From: Armatimonadota bacterium
Lineage (GTDB): Bacteria; Armatimonadota; HRBIN16
NCBI GenBank assembly: GCA_028275265.1
Contig: JAPWUZ010000038.1
Span: 1-13,850 of the forward strand
Direction of reading: 5' to 3'
DNA length: 13,850 nt
In this document: in pieces, positions 1 through 7,513 of the stretch
Position numbering within the stretch: the first letter of the stretch is position 1
Layout of the letters: every line of letters starts with the position of its first letter
Notes under the pieces: generated by a model
Databases searched by the model: none
What the model saw: the letters and a program-made list of their open reading frames with translations, nothing else
What the model was told of the DNA's origin: nothing
Made by a program: the position numbers and the translations under genes

Positions 1-477
1 CCAGTACATGATGACGGGCATCCGTTTCAGCGCAGGCACGTCGGCGCACACCAGAGGCACCGTCAGCAGGTACGCCGCGTCCAGCACCAGCTGTGCCGTC
101 ACCCGATGGTCACGGTGATAGTCGTTGGGACGGTTCACCAGTATCAGGTCGGGACCTCTGCCGGGCTCACCAAACGAGCGAATGGCGCGTATCATCGATG
201 AAGTGGTTTCATGATTCACATACACTCCTCCATCGGGGGCGCCGAGACACACAAAATCTGCCCCGACCAGTGCAGCCGCCCGTTGCGCTTCTGCCATGCG
301 TCGTTCGACCAGCAACCGGGAATTCGTCGCATAATCCTCTCGGTAGTGTCCTTTGCCGCCATCGGTCACGCTGAGGAAGCGCACGATATCACCCCGTTGC
401 CGCATCAGCGTGACCGTGCCGCCGATACTGCCCTCCACGTCGTCAGGGTGTGCCCCGATACACAGGATGTATCGCAT
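1..477 (-). CDS. PIG-L/LmbE-family zinc-dependent deacetylase (3' end outside window)
   Basis: Reading leftwards from the ATG at 477-475 gives 159 codons with no stop, so the gene is cut by the window edge. Residues 9-15 are AHPDDVE, the metal-binding motif of the PIG-L/LmbE deacetylases, followed by an SIGGT segment. Near residue 130 is NDYHRDHRVT, which carries the family's second metal-binding HxxH-type motif. These enzymes remove N-acetyl groups from GlcNAc-like sugars, for example in mycothiol, bacillithiol, GPI or glycoconjugate synthesis, using a zinc ion. The substrate here cannot be told. Family members are usually about 220-250 residues, so roughly the last third is missing. A strong Shine-Dalgarno GGAGGAGAGG lies directly upstream, which supports this start. 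The gene is divergent from the small membrane-protein gene at 603, with a 125-base shared upstream region. Confidence 0.9.
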   Translation of the reverse strand, partial: MRYILCIGAHPDDVEGSIGGTVTLMRQRGDIVRFLSVTDGGKGHYREDYATNSRLLVERRMAEAQRAAALVGADFVCLGAPDGGVYVNHETTSSMIRAIRSFGEPGRGPDLILVNRPNDYHRDHRVTAQLVLDAAYLLTVPLVCADVPALKRMPVIMYW

Positions 478-602
478 CCTCTCCTCCTGCACAAAATGGC
501 TGTGTGTCGGATTCGTTTCGCGCCCGCAGCTTCCCTTCCCGACAGGAATCGGTGGGGATAACTGCGAACACGAAAGTAATCCGCTTTCTGAGGAGGGCGA
601 GC

Positions 603-866
603 ATGAAGAAAGAAATCAGTCCGACCACGGCGGCGATTGTGATTGTGCTGGTGCTGGCGGTTCTGGCGATTATCGGATGGCGCTACTTCTTTGCAGAACC
701 GGCGGCACCCGTCGTCGATCCTTCTAAGATGCCAATAGGTGGTCCGGGAATGCCTCCGCCCGGTATGGCGCCCGGCGGTGCACCCGCGGGACCTGCGCCT
801 GGGGCACCTGCGCGGTCTGGCGCACCTGCCACGCCTCAACGTCCGCCAGCATCGGAGGGTTACTGA
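603..866 (+). CDS. Small single-pass membrane protein with Pro/Gly/Ala-rich tail
   Basis: The protein has 87 residues. The open frame extends further upstream, but ATG 603 is chosen because AGGAGGG at 591-597 sits five bases before it. After a short polar N-terminus (MKKEISPTTA) comes one hydrophobic helix, about residues 11-31, rich in Ile, Val, Leu and Ala, ending in GWRYFF. The remainder, from about residue 34, is a low-complexity stretch of Pro, Gly, Ala and Met with repeated GxPG and GAP units and no predicted fold. This suits an inner-membrane anchor with a flexible extracytoplasmic tail, since the basic residues before the helix favour N-in topology. I do not recognise a family and assign no function. 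The downstream dehydrogenase is on the same strand 116 bases away, so co-transcription is possible but not shown. Confidence 0.75.
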   Translation: MKKEISPTTAAIVIVLVLAVLAIIGWRYFFAEPAAPVVDPSKMPIGGPGMPPPGMAPGGAPAGPAPGAPARSGAPATPQRPPASEGY

Positions 867-879
867 CGCAGGAGCAGGT

Positions 880-924
880 GAGCCATTGCGAGGCGGGACG
901 GGCGATTGCCCTTCGCAGTGGCTC
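880..924. repeat. Imperfect hairpin between the small membrane protein and dehydrogenase genes
   Basis: The arms GAGCCATTGCGAGG (880-893) and CCTTCGCAGTGGCTC (910-924) pair with one mismatch and one bulge around a 16-base GC-rich loop. There is no T-run after it, so it is not a classic intrinsic terminator. It could be a REP-like element or a structure affecting read-through from the upstream gene. Confidence 0.45.
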
Positions 925-982
925 GCCTCTCCGCGTACACTGTTCCAATCACCGCGACAGAACGATGTGAGGTAAGCAAGCC

Positions 983-2071
983 ATGAGTGCGACAGAACTA
1001 CCGGAAAGGATGCATGCGGTGCGTTGCCACGCGCCTGAGGACTACCGCCTGGAGCAAGTGCCGGTGCCTGAACCTCGCCCCGGAGAGGTTATCGTGCAGG
1101 TGGAGGCATGTGGCATCTGTGCAGGGGATGTCAAGTGCTTCTACGGCAACCCGTCCATTTGGGGCGACGCCAAGCGCCCGCGCTACGTGCAGCCGCCCGT
1201 AGTGCCCGGGCATGAATTTGTCGGGCGAGTAGTCGCGCTGGGCGAAGGTGCCGCAGAGCGTTTCGGCTTGCAGGTAGGCGATCGCGCCATTGCCGAACAG
1301 ATTGTGCCCTGCGGCAAGTGCCGGATGTGCGACCGCGGCATGTACTGGCTGTGCCGCGACCGCGAGATTTTCGGTTTTCGCGAGAAGGCGCAGGGTGGCT
1401 GGGCGCAGTACATGCGCTTCCCTGCCAACGCGCGTGTGTATCGCATCCCCGAAAAACTGTCCACCGAGCAGGCGGCGCTAATCGAGCCTCTGGCTTGCTC
1501 GATGCACGCGGTAGACCGCGGGCAAATCCAGTTTGGTGATGTCGTAGTGATTGCGGGAATGGGTCCGCTGGGACTGGGCATGGTGGCGTGCGCCCGGCTG
1601 AAGAATCCGGGTTTGCTGATTGCGCTCGACCTGCGCGACCACCGGCTGGAAGTGGCAAAACACCTCGGGGCGGATATGGTGCTAAACCCCTCCCGCGATG
1701 ATGTGCGTGCCGAAATCAAAAGGTTAACCGACGGCTACGGCTGCGACGTGTATATCGAAGCTACCGGACACCCGCAGGGCATCCTGTTGGGGCTGGATAT
1801 TATCCGCAAAGCGGGCAATTTTGTGGTGTTCAGCGTGCTGCAGGAGCCGGTGACGGTAGACTGGACGATTCTGGGCGACGTGAAGGAGCTGAACGTCTAC
1901 GGTTCCCATCTGGGACCCTACTGCTACCCCAAGGTCATCGACTACCTGAGCCGCGGCTTACTGAAGACGGAGGGCATCGTGACGCACCAGCTGCCTCTCT
2001 CCGAGTTTCGGCACGGCATCGAGATGGTACATGAGGGCAGAGAGTCCATCAAGGTGTTGTTGATACCCTGA
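983..2071 (+). CDS. Zinc-dependent medium-chain alcohol/polyol dehydrogenase, erythritol/L-threitol dehydrogenase-like
   Basis: The product is a 362-residue medium-chain dehydrogenase that should oxidise an alcohol or polyol with NAD. Visible catalytic-zinc residues are Cys46 in GICAGD, His77-Glu78 in PGHE and Glu168 in IEPLACS. The structural-zinc cysteines are all present at 110, 113, 116 and 124. The Rossmann glycine motif GMGPLG lies near residues 192-197, and Asp216 at the end of the next strand favours NAD over NADP. The overall wording (AEQIVPCG, YWLC, IEATGHP, VTVDW, GSHLGPYCYP, THQLPLSEF) resembles what I recall of erythritol/L-threitol dehydrogenases, so a four-carbon polyol is a reasonable guess, but other polyols are possible. 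Full length. The start has a modest GAGGT at 970-974, nine bases upstream. No sugar kinase or transporter lies nearby to confirm the pathway. Confidence 0.88.
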   Translation: MSATELPERMHAVRCHAPEDYRLEQVPVPEPRPGEVIVQVEACGICAGDVKCFYGNPSIWGDAKRPRYVQPPVVPGHEFVGRVVALGEGAAERFGLQVGDRAIAEQIVPCGKCRMCDRGMYWLCRDREIFGFREKAQGGWAQYMRFPANARVYRIPEKLSTEQAALIEPLACSMHAVDRGQIQFGDVVVIAGMGPLGLGMVACARLKNPGLLIALDLRDHRLEVAKHLGADMVLNPSRDDVRAEIKRLTDGYGCDVYIEATGHPQGILLGLDIIRKAGNFVVFSVLQEPVTVDWTILGDVKELNVYGSHLGPYCYPKVIDYLSRGLLKTEGIVTHQLPLSEFRHGIEMVHEGRESIKVLLIP

Positions 2072-2088
2072 TTTGCTGTTCTGAGACA

Positions 2089-2157
2089 GTGTTTGAAAAA
2101 ACCGCCCTAGCGACTGAAGGTCGCTGGGGCAAAATCTGACGCCGTTTTTTCGAACAC
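2089..2157. repeat. Nested palindromic element upstream of metH
   Basis: The outer arms at 2089-2102 and 2144-2157 are inverted 14-mers matching at 13 positions. Inside them is a second hairpin: GCCCTAGCGAC (2104-2114), loop TGAAG, then GTCGCTGGGGC (2120-2130), one mismatch that can pair as G-U. Read on the minus strand, the inner hairpin is followed by GG and six Ts, so it looks like an intrinsic terminator facing away from metH, although no minus-strand gene is present here. The two-tier symmetry suggests a small mobile palindrome (MITE or REP-like); a terminator for antisense transcription is the alternative. Confidence 0.7.
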
Positions 2158-2180
2158 CCCCACCGTTGTCCGCTATCGGG

Positions 2181-2186
2181 TATACT
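2181..2186 (+). promoter_or_regulatory. Possible -10 element for metH
   Basis: TATACT lies 10 bases before the metH ATG. It matches the -10 consensus at five of six positions. No good -35 is seen 16-18 bases upstream and there is no TG extension. If used, transcription would begin within a few bases of the ATG, giving an almost leaderless mRNA, which fits the absence of a Shine-Dalgarno sequence there. Confidence 0.35.
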
Positions 2187-2196
2187 ACAATCAGCC

Positions 2197-5100
2197 ATGG
2201 ACGACATTCTGCAGGTAGCGCGGTCACGAGTGCTCTTTTTCGACGGGGCGATGGGCACGCAAATCCAGTCCCTGCATCTCACTGCGGACGACTTCGAGGG
2301 ACTGGATGGATGCAACGAGGTGCTCAACGCCACACGTCCGCACCTGATTGCCCAGATTCACGCGCGTTACTTCGAGGCGGGCGCGGACATCGTGGAGACC
2401 AACACCTTCGGTGCGAACGCCATGAATCTGGGCGAATACGGTATTGCCCACCGCGTCTATGAACTGAACCTCAAAGGAGCGCAAATCGCACGGGAGGTTG
2501 CCTCATCCTTCAGCACAGCCGACCGCAAACGCTTCGTGGCTGGCTCTATCGGTCCCGGCACCAAACTGCCCACGCTGGAGCATATTACCTTTGACGAACT
2601 CGAGGCTACCTACTCGGAACAGGCGCGGGGATTGCTGGACGGTGGCGTAGACCTTCTGTTGATTGAAACCGTGCAGGACCTGCTGCAGGCAAAGGCGGCG
2701 ATTAACGGCTGTCGAAACGCCATGCGTGCTACAGGGCGCGCCGTGCCCCTCTTGGTGCAGGTCACCATGGAGACGACAGGCACGATGCTGTTGGGCAGTG
2801 AAATGGGCGCGGCGCTAACCACCCTTCTGGCTTTTCCGGACGTGGCGGTGATTGGGATGAACTGCGCCACGGGTCCCGAGCTGATGGTGGAACACGTGCG
2901 CTACCTGCACCACCACTCGCCCCGTCTCATTAGCATCCAGCCCAATGCCGGCTTGCCCGAACTGCGCGACGGCAAAACCTTCTACCCGCTCACCCCCGAC
3001 GATCTGGCGCGGTACCATCTGCAGTTTGTGGAGGAGTTCGGCGTGAACTTTGTCGGGGGGTGTTGCGGCACCACACCCGAGCACATTCGTCGTGTGGTGG
3101 AAACCATTGGTTTCCGCGAACCCGCGCTGCGCAGCCCTGAGGTGGTTCCCGCCTGTTCCAGCCTGTACCAGTCCGTGCCTTACGAGCAGGAGAACTCTTT
3201 CCTGATAGTGGGCGAGAGGCTCAACGCCAACGGCTCCAGACAGTTCCGGGACTTGTTGTTGAACGAAAACTACGACGACATGGTACAGATGGTGCGGGAG
3301 CAAACCGCCGAAGGCGCGAACGTGCTGGACGTGTGTGTGGACTACGTGGGACGCGATGGCGTGCGCGATATGACCGAAGTCATCCGCCGCCTCGCCACGC
3401 AAAGCACCCTGCCGCTGATGATAGACTCGACGGAGCCACCCGTCATCGAAGCCGCGCTGAAAAGGCTGGGCGGGAAGTGTATCGTTAACTCGGTGAACTT
3501 CGAGGACGGCGGGAAGCGACTGCATCAGGTGTTGCCCATGTGCCGCAAATACGGCGCGGCGGTGGTTGCTCTGGCGATCGATGAGGAGGGTCAGGCTCGC
3601 ACCATCGAGTGGAAACTGCGTGTGGCGCGTCGGCTGGTGAAGGTCATCACCGAGGATTACGGTATCCCCCCGGAGGACATCTTCTTTGATGCACTGACCT
3701 TCCCGCTCGGTTCGGGGGCGGAAGACCTGCGGCGGGATGGTATCGCTACGATAGAAGCTATCCGCCAATTCAAGCAGGAGTTCCCGCAGTGCCACACCAT
3801 TCTGGGGGTGAGCAACGTCTCGTTTGGTTTGAAGCCCGCGGCGCGGCACGTGCTGAACTCGGTCTTCCTGCACTACTGTCTAGAGGCTGGACTCGACGCC
3901 GCGATTGTACATCCTTCTAAGATTTTACCGCTGCACCGTATTCCCGAGGAACAGCGTGAGGTCGCCCGTCAGCTCATCTTCGATGAACGGCGGGATAGTT
4001 ACGACCCGCTGGTGGAGTTCATGAAGCTGTTCGAGAAGGCGGGAGCGACGGTCAAAAGCGAGGATAACTGGCAATCCTTGCCGGTAGAGGAGCGTTTGAA
4101 ACGCGCTATCATCGAGGGCAGACGCAGTGGATTGGAACAGTCGCTGGATGAGGCGTTGAAAACCCATCGCCCACTGGACATCATCAACAACATCCTGCTG
4201 GAAGGGATGAAGGTTGTGGGTGACCTGTTTGCGAGGGGCGAGATGCAGTTGCCTTTCGTGCTACAGTCGGCGGAAGTGATGAAGGCGGCGGTGAACTATC
4301 TCACCCCCTTCATGGAACGAACGGAAGACGTGCAGAAGGGCACCATCGTGCTGGCGACGGTGGCGGGAGATGTGCATGACATCGGCAAGAATCTGGTGGA
4401 CATCATCCTTTCCAACAACGGCTACCGGGTGGTGAACCTGGGCATTAAGGTTCCCATCGACCGCATTCTGGAGGCGGCAGACCAGTATCGGGCAGACGCT
4501 ATCGGCATGAGTGGTCTGCTGGTGAAATCGACCATCGTCATGCGCGAAAATCTGGAGGAGATGAACCGTCGCGGTAAGTGGCACTATCCCGTGTTACTGG
4601 GTGGAGCCGCGCTGACCCGTCGCTATGTAGAGGAGGACCTGCGTCGTATCTACAAAGGGCGCGTTTTTTACGGGCAGGACGCTTTCGAAGGGCTGGTGAT
4701 TATGGAGCACCTGCGCAATCCGGACGCGCCCCTAGAGGGAGCTACATCGGTTACCGCTGCCCCACGCCCCAAGCTTGTCGACCCGTCAGAGCTTTGGCAG
4801 GAGGAACCTGCGCCTGCAGTTGCCGTTCCACGACGCAGCGTGGTGCGCACCGACGTGCCCATTCCCAAACCGCCTTTCATCGGCACGCGCGTGGTGGAGA
4901 ACATTCCTCTGGACGAGATATATCCTTACATCAATCAGGTCACGCTGTTTCGAGGGCAGTGGCAGTTTCGCCGTGGCAAGATGAGCAACGAGGAGTTCAA
5001 GCGCTTCCTCGAAGAGCATGTCCGTCCCATTTTCGAGTACTGGAAGCAGCGGGCGAAGGAGGAGGGCTTGTTCCAGCCCAAGGTGGTGTACGGCTATTTC

Positions 5101-5655
5101 TGGGCGAATTCGGAGGGCGACGACCTCATCGTCTATCGTGAGGATGGTGAGACCGAGTGGGTGCGCTTTACTTTCCCCCGCCAGCCTTCGCCGCCCCACA
5201 AGTGCATCTCCGACTTCTTCCGACCTGTAGAAAGCGGCGAGCGCGACGTGGTGGCGTTTCATCTGGTGACGGTAGGCAGCCGCGTCAGTGAGGCAGAAAG
5301 GGAACTGTTTGCCCGGCATCAGTATCAGGACTACCTGTACCTGCATGGGCTGGGTGTGGAAACCGCGGAAGCGCTGGCGGAATACTGGCACAAGCGTATT
5401 CGCGAGGAGCTGGGCATCGCCGACGAGGACGCAAAAGAGATACGCCTGCTCTTCTCGCTAAAGTATCGGGGGTGTCGCTACTCCTTCGGCTACCCCGCCT
5501 GCCCGAATCTGGAGGACCAGGCGAAGCTCTTCGAACTGCTGCGTCCCGAACGCATCGGTGTGACGCTAACGGAGGAATACCAGCTGGTTCCCGAACAGAG
5601 TACCTCCGCCATCATTGTGCATCACCCTGAGGCGAAGTATTTTAACATAAGGTAG
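2197..5655 (+). CDS. metH: Cobalamin-dependent methionine synthase
   Basis: This 1152-residue cytosolic enzyme moves a methyl group from 5-methyltetrahydrofolate through cobalamin to homocysteine, giving methionine. All modules are visible. The homocysteine domain (about 1-310) has zinc ligands Cys223 (GMNCATG) and Cys289-Cys290 (GGCCGT). The pterin domain starts near residue 338 (GERLNANGS at 339) and runs to about 600. The cobalamin cap covers roughly 625-715. The Rossmann cobalamin domain has DVHDIG at 725-730, with His727 as the lower cobalt ligand. A Pro/Ala-rich linker (about 855-900) leads to the AdoMet-binding reactivation domain, which carries GYPACP at 1098-1103. Length is slightly short of the roughly 1227 residues of E. 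coli MetH, as expected for the cyanobacterial/Thermus-like form. No methylenetetrahydrofolate reductase gene or obvious cobalamin or SAM riboswitch lies beside it. The start has no Shine-Dalgarno; it is fixed by the VLFFDGAMGTQIQ motif soon after. Confidence 0.97.
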   Translation: MDDILQVARSRVLFFDGAMGTQIQSLHLTADDFEGLDGCNEVLNATRPHLIAQIHARYFEAGADIVETNTFGANAMNLGEYGIAHRVYELNLKGAQIAREVASSFSTADRKRFVAGSIGPGTKLPTLEHITFDELEATYSEQARGLLDGGVDLLLIETVQDLLQAKAAINGCRNAMRATGRAVPLLVQVTMETTGTMLLGSEMGAALTTLLAFPDVAVIGMNCATGPELMVEHVRYLHHHSPRLISIQPNAGLPELRDGKTFYPLTPDDLARYHLQFVEEFGVNFVGGCCGTTPEHIRRVVETIGFREPALRSPEVVPACSSLYQSVPYEQENSFLIVGERLNANGSRQFRDLLLNENYDDMVQMVREQTAEGANVLDVCVDYVGRDGVRDMTEVIRRLATQSTLPLMIDSTEPPVIEAALKRLGGKCIVNSVNFEDGGKRLHQVLPMCRKYGAAVVALAIDEEGQARTIEWKLRVARRLVKVITEDYGIPPEDIFFDALTFPLGSGAEDLRRDGIATIEAIRQFKQEFPQCHTILGVSNVSFGLKPAARHVLNSVFLHYCLEAGLDAAIVHPSKILPLHRIPEEQREVARQLIFDERRDSYDPLVEFMKLFEKAGATVKSEDNWQSLPVEERLKRAIIEGRRSGLEQSLDEALKTHRPLDIINNILLEGMKVVGDLFARGEMQLPFVLQSAEVMKAAVNYLTPFMERTEDVQKGTIVLATVAGDVHDIGKNLVDIILSNNGYRVVNLGIKVPIDRILEAADQYRADAIGMSGLLVKSTIVMRENLEEMNRRGKWHYPVLLGGAALTRRYVEEDLRRIYKGRVFYGQDAFEGLVIMEHLRNPDAPLEGATSVTAAPRPKLVDPSELWQEEPAPAVAVPRRSVVRTDVPIPKPPFIGTRVVENIPLDEIYPYINQVTLFRGQWQFRRGKMSNEEFKRFLEEHVRPIFEYWKQRAKEEGLFQPKVVYGYFWANSEGDDLIVYREDGETEWVRFTFPRQPSPPHKCISDFFRPVESGERDVVAFHLVTVGSRVSEAERELFARHQYQDYLYLHGLGVETAEALAEYWHKRIREELGIADEDAKEIRLLFSLKYRGCRYSFGYPACPNLEDQAKLFELLRPERIGVTLTEEYQLVPEQSTSAIIVHHPEAKYFNIR

Positions 5656-5710
5656 GAGTGGCGACCTGCTTGAAAGACGGTTCGTGACCAGGCGATTTAA
5701 AGCGACACAA

Positions 5711-5806
5711 CCTGTCATTCTGAGCCGAGCAAAGAATCTCAGAGACCCTTCGCTGATGCTCGTGGCGACAAGGAGGAGATGCTTCGCTTATGCTCAGCAT
5801 GACAGG
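5711..5806. repeat. 96-bp imperfect inverted-repeat element (MITE/REP-like)
   Basis: The ends CCTGTCATTCTGAGC (5711-5725) and GCTCAGCATGACAGG (5792-5806) are inverted copies with one mismatch. Weaker pairing continues inward for about 30 bases per side (AAGAATCTC against GAGATGCTTCGC). The core, with GTCATTCTGAGC and AGAATCTC, resembles the short palindromic repeats I recall being dispersed between genes in many environmental bacterial genomes. It fills about half of the 201-base gap between the convergent ends of metH and nagZ; I see nothing else supportable in the remainder. It may also fold as an RNA at the 3' ends of both transcripts. Confidence 0.75.
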
Positions 5807-5856
5807 AAAGTGCCTTTGCGGTCGCTGGGTAAAGCCTCGAAGCGGGGTCAAAGCGT

Positions 5857-7244
5857 TCAGGGTAAGTCTACCGGCGCCTTTCCCTGCGGTGTAAACAGCC
5901 CAAACAGTGCGTCTGCTACTGCTCGGAGCGAGCAGGGACGATAACCGAAGGTGCATAGATAGTTATCCACTTCCGGGAAGCGACGGATATCGTAGGGTTC
6001 GCGCAGGGCGACCACGATGAGACGCTCCCCGAACCGTTTGTGAAGTGCGCGCGCCAGTTCCGCCTGCTTTGCCTGGTCAAAGGGGGCATCACTACACGGT
6101 TCGGGCGGCGCGGTAGCGAACAGGCATTGCTTCACCGAGGCCAGTCGTTGCAGGGCTTCCTGCACCTGCTCTTCCGGCAAAGAAGGTTCCAGTTGTGCTA
6201 CCAGCGCATCGGGTTGATAGCGACGAATCTCCTCTGCCAGTCTCGGCAGGATGTGGTGTGCGGAGATAACTGCCGTCATTTCGCCTTTGCGCAAGCGGTA
6301 GCCCTCGTTCGGTGCCGAACGGAAAACGGTGATACTGGCGCGGGCAATCTCCTGCTCCAATGCGTCGTGCGCCGGGTCGCGCCACGGTTCCCCTTCCGCG
6401 GGGGGCAGAGCGGCAAGGAACCGCTGTTTGGTTGTGAAGACGCGCGATACCGCCTCGTTCAGCCTTGCCTCAGGCAGTTCCCCGCTGTCTATCGCTTTGC
6501 GTATTGCCTGTACCGCCGCACGTTGCACATCCAGCGTGTGCCCGATGAGCACCATATCTGCCCCCGCTTTCAGTGCCTCCACCGCTCCCCGGGCGGTGCC
6601 CACCGTATCGACGATGGCTTTCATCTCCAGGCAGTCGGTAATCACCAGACCATCGTAGCCCAACTGCTCACGCAGCAGTCCGGTGAGGATACCGGACGAG
6701 AGAGTGGCCGGTCGCTCAGCGTCCAGCGCGGGAAAGAGGATGTGTGTGGTCATGATGGCTCCGACGCCTGCCGAGATAGCGGCGCGAAACGGTATGAGCT
6801 CCACTGACTCCAGCCGCCGGCGGTCTCCCGGAATGACAGGCAGGGCGAGGTGCGAGTCTACCGAGGTATCGCCGTGCCCGGGGAAGTGTTTGGCGCAGGC
6901 GAGCAAGCCGGTCTCCTGATAGCCGCGTATCGCTGCTGTGCCCATCTGCGCGACCAGTTCAGGGTCTGCGCCGTACGCGCGCACGCCAATGATGGGGTTG
7001 TCGGGGTTGTTGTTCACGTCCATCACCGGCGCAAAGTTCCAGTTGATGCCCAGCTTTGCACGGGTCGCCGCGAATCCACGTTCCTCCCCAACAGCACCAC
7101 TCCGCCCACCTGCATCTCTTCCACCAGGGCGCGGGCGTGCGCATTGACGGTGCGTGCCTCTTCGGGAGAGTTGCCCTGCCACCCGAAGCACAGCACCTGC
7201 CCGATGCGTTCGGGAAGGCTCAGCTTTTCGATAACCGTTTCCAC
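5857..7244 (-). pseudogene. nagZ: Beta-N-acetylhexosaminidase NagZ (GH3), disrupted by an internal loss and frame change
   Basis: The family cleaves beta-linked GlcNAc from cell-wall fragments during peptidoglycan recycling. The C-terminal piece, reading from about 7085 down to 5857, has LGINWNFAPVMDVN, the catalytic loop KHFPGHGDTSVDSH, the nucleophile motif TDCLEMKAI (Asp codon 6636-6634) and a full C-terminal domain like that of long, two-domain NagZ proteins. The true N-terminus lies in another frame. A GTG at 7244, nine bases after GAGGAG, begins a normal GH3 start (LPERIGQVLCFGW, then GGVVLLGRNV). Around 7075-7090 the text jumps from GRNV straight to the segment just before LGINWNF, in a new frame. 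About 60 residues, which should include the conserved substrate-binding DQEGGR motif, are absent. A protein begun at 7191 in the second frame would have a meaningless N-terminus and lack that site. The gene follows DUF4926 by 13 bases. An assembly deletion remains possible. Confidence 0.85.
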
Positions 7245-7257
7245 CGTTTCCAGCTCC

Positions 7258-7497
7258 TCAGGCAGGAATGCGCTCCAGTGTCCGTGCGTGCGCTATCTCA
7301 TGAGAGGCAATGGGGCGTACATGGGACGGTAGTAGAGTGACCACTGCTATTGTCTCGCCATGCAGCGTCATGAACTCTACTTCATAGCCTTCATGTTCAC
7401 CATGCACGAGTACTATCGTGCCGATGTCTCCTTTTGTAAGCCCGTATTCGGGAAGGTCGACCTCCAAAACGACCTCTTCATGTTCTTGCATGTGCAT
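7258..7497 (-). CDS. DUF4926-family small protein
   Basis: The product is 79 residues if begun at ATG 7497, or 77 from ATG 7491. The pattern of acidic start, VxLxxDLPEYGL, KGDIGTIV, YEVEF, GETIAVVTL and HVRP is what I recall of DUF4926, a small family predicted to be mostly beta-strand with no known biochemical role. A perfect AGGAGG at 7501-7506 sits three bases before the first ATG and nine before the second, so ATG 7491 is the better-spaced start. The gene begins just after the restored stop of the DUF6883 gene (7514) and ends 13 bases before nagZ, consistent with one minus-strand operon. As I recall, DUF4926 and DUF6883 genes occur side by side in other bacteria, which hints at a functional pair such as toxin-antitoxin, but nothing in the sequence proves this. 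Confidence 0.75.
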   Translation of the reverse strand: MHMQEHEEVVLEVDLPEYGLTKGDIGTIVLVHGEHEGYEVEFMTLHGETIAVVTLLPSHVRPIASHEIAHARTLERIPA

Positions 7498-7500
7498 AGA

Positions 7501-7506
7501 CCTCCT
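7501..7506 (-). promoter_or_regulatory. Strong ribosome binding site of the DUF4926 gene
   Basis: The minus strand reads AGGAGG here. Spacing is three bases to ATG 7497 and nine to ATG 7491, so the site favours the second start. It lies inside the out-of-frame extension of the frameshifted DUF6883 frame, which supports the view that DUF6883 originally ended before it. Confidence 0.65.
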
Positions 7507-7513
7507 TTGCTTT

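Noticed and set aside
603..866. Longer form of the small membrane protein starting at 450
   Set aside because: The extra N-terminus is Arg/Ser-rich text overlapping the start of the divergent deacetylase gene; ATG 603 has a well-spaced AGGAGGG.
2072..2196. SAM or cobalamin riboswitch before metH
   Set aside because: The gap is only 125 bases and most of it is the nested palindrome; I could not find the conserved core of either riboswitch.
2815..3873. Minus-strand open frame of 352 codons inside metH
   Set aside because: It is antisense to conserved metH domains and rich in His, Arg and Gln, as expected of a shadow frame; no domain is visible.
4578..5141. Plus-strand frame of 187 codons overlapping metH
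   Set aside because: It is a different frame of the same strand inside the cobalamin and activation domains; Arg/Gly/Ala-rich and unlike any protein.
6040..6807. Plus-strand open frame of 255 codons opposite nagZ
   Set aside because: Its text is Cys/Arg/Gln-rich with no motif, while the minus strand encodes clear GH3 active-site motifs.
5857..7191. nagZ as a 444-residue intact gene starting at 7191
   Set aside because: Its first 40 or so residues are Arg/Gly-rich out-of-frame text of the true N-terminal region, which is read correctly from GTG 7244 in another frame.
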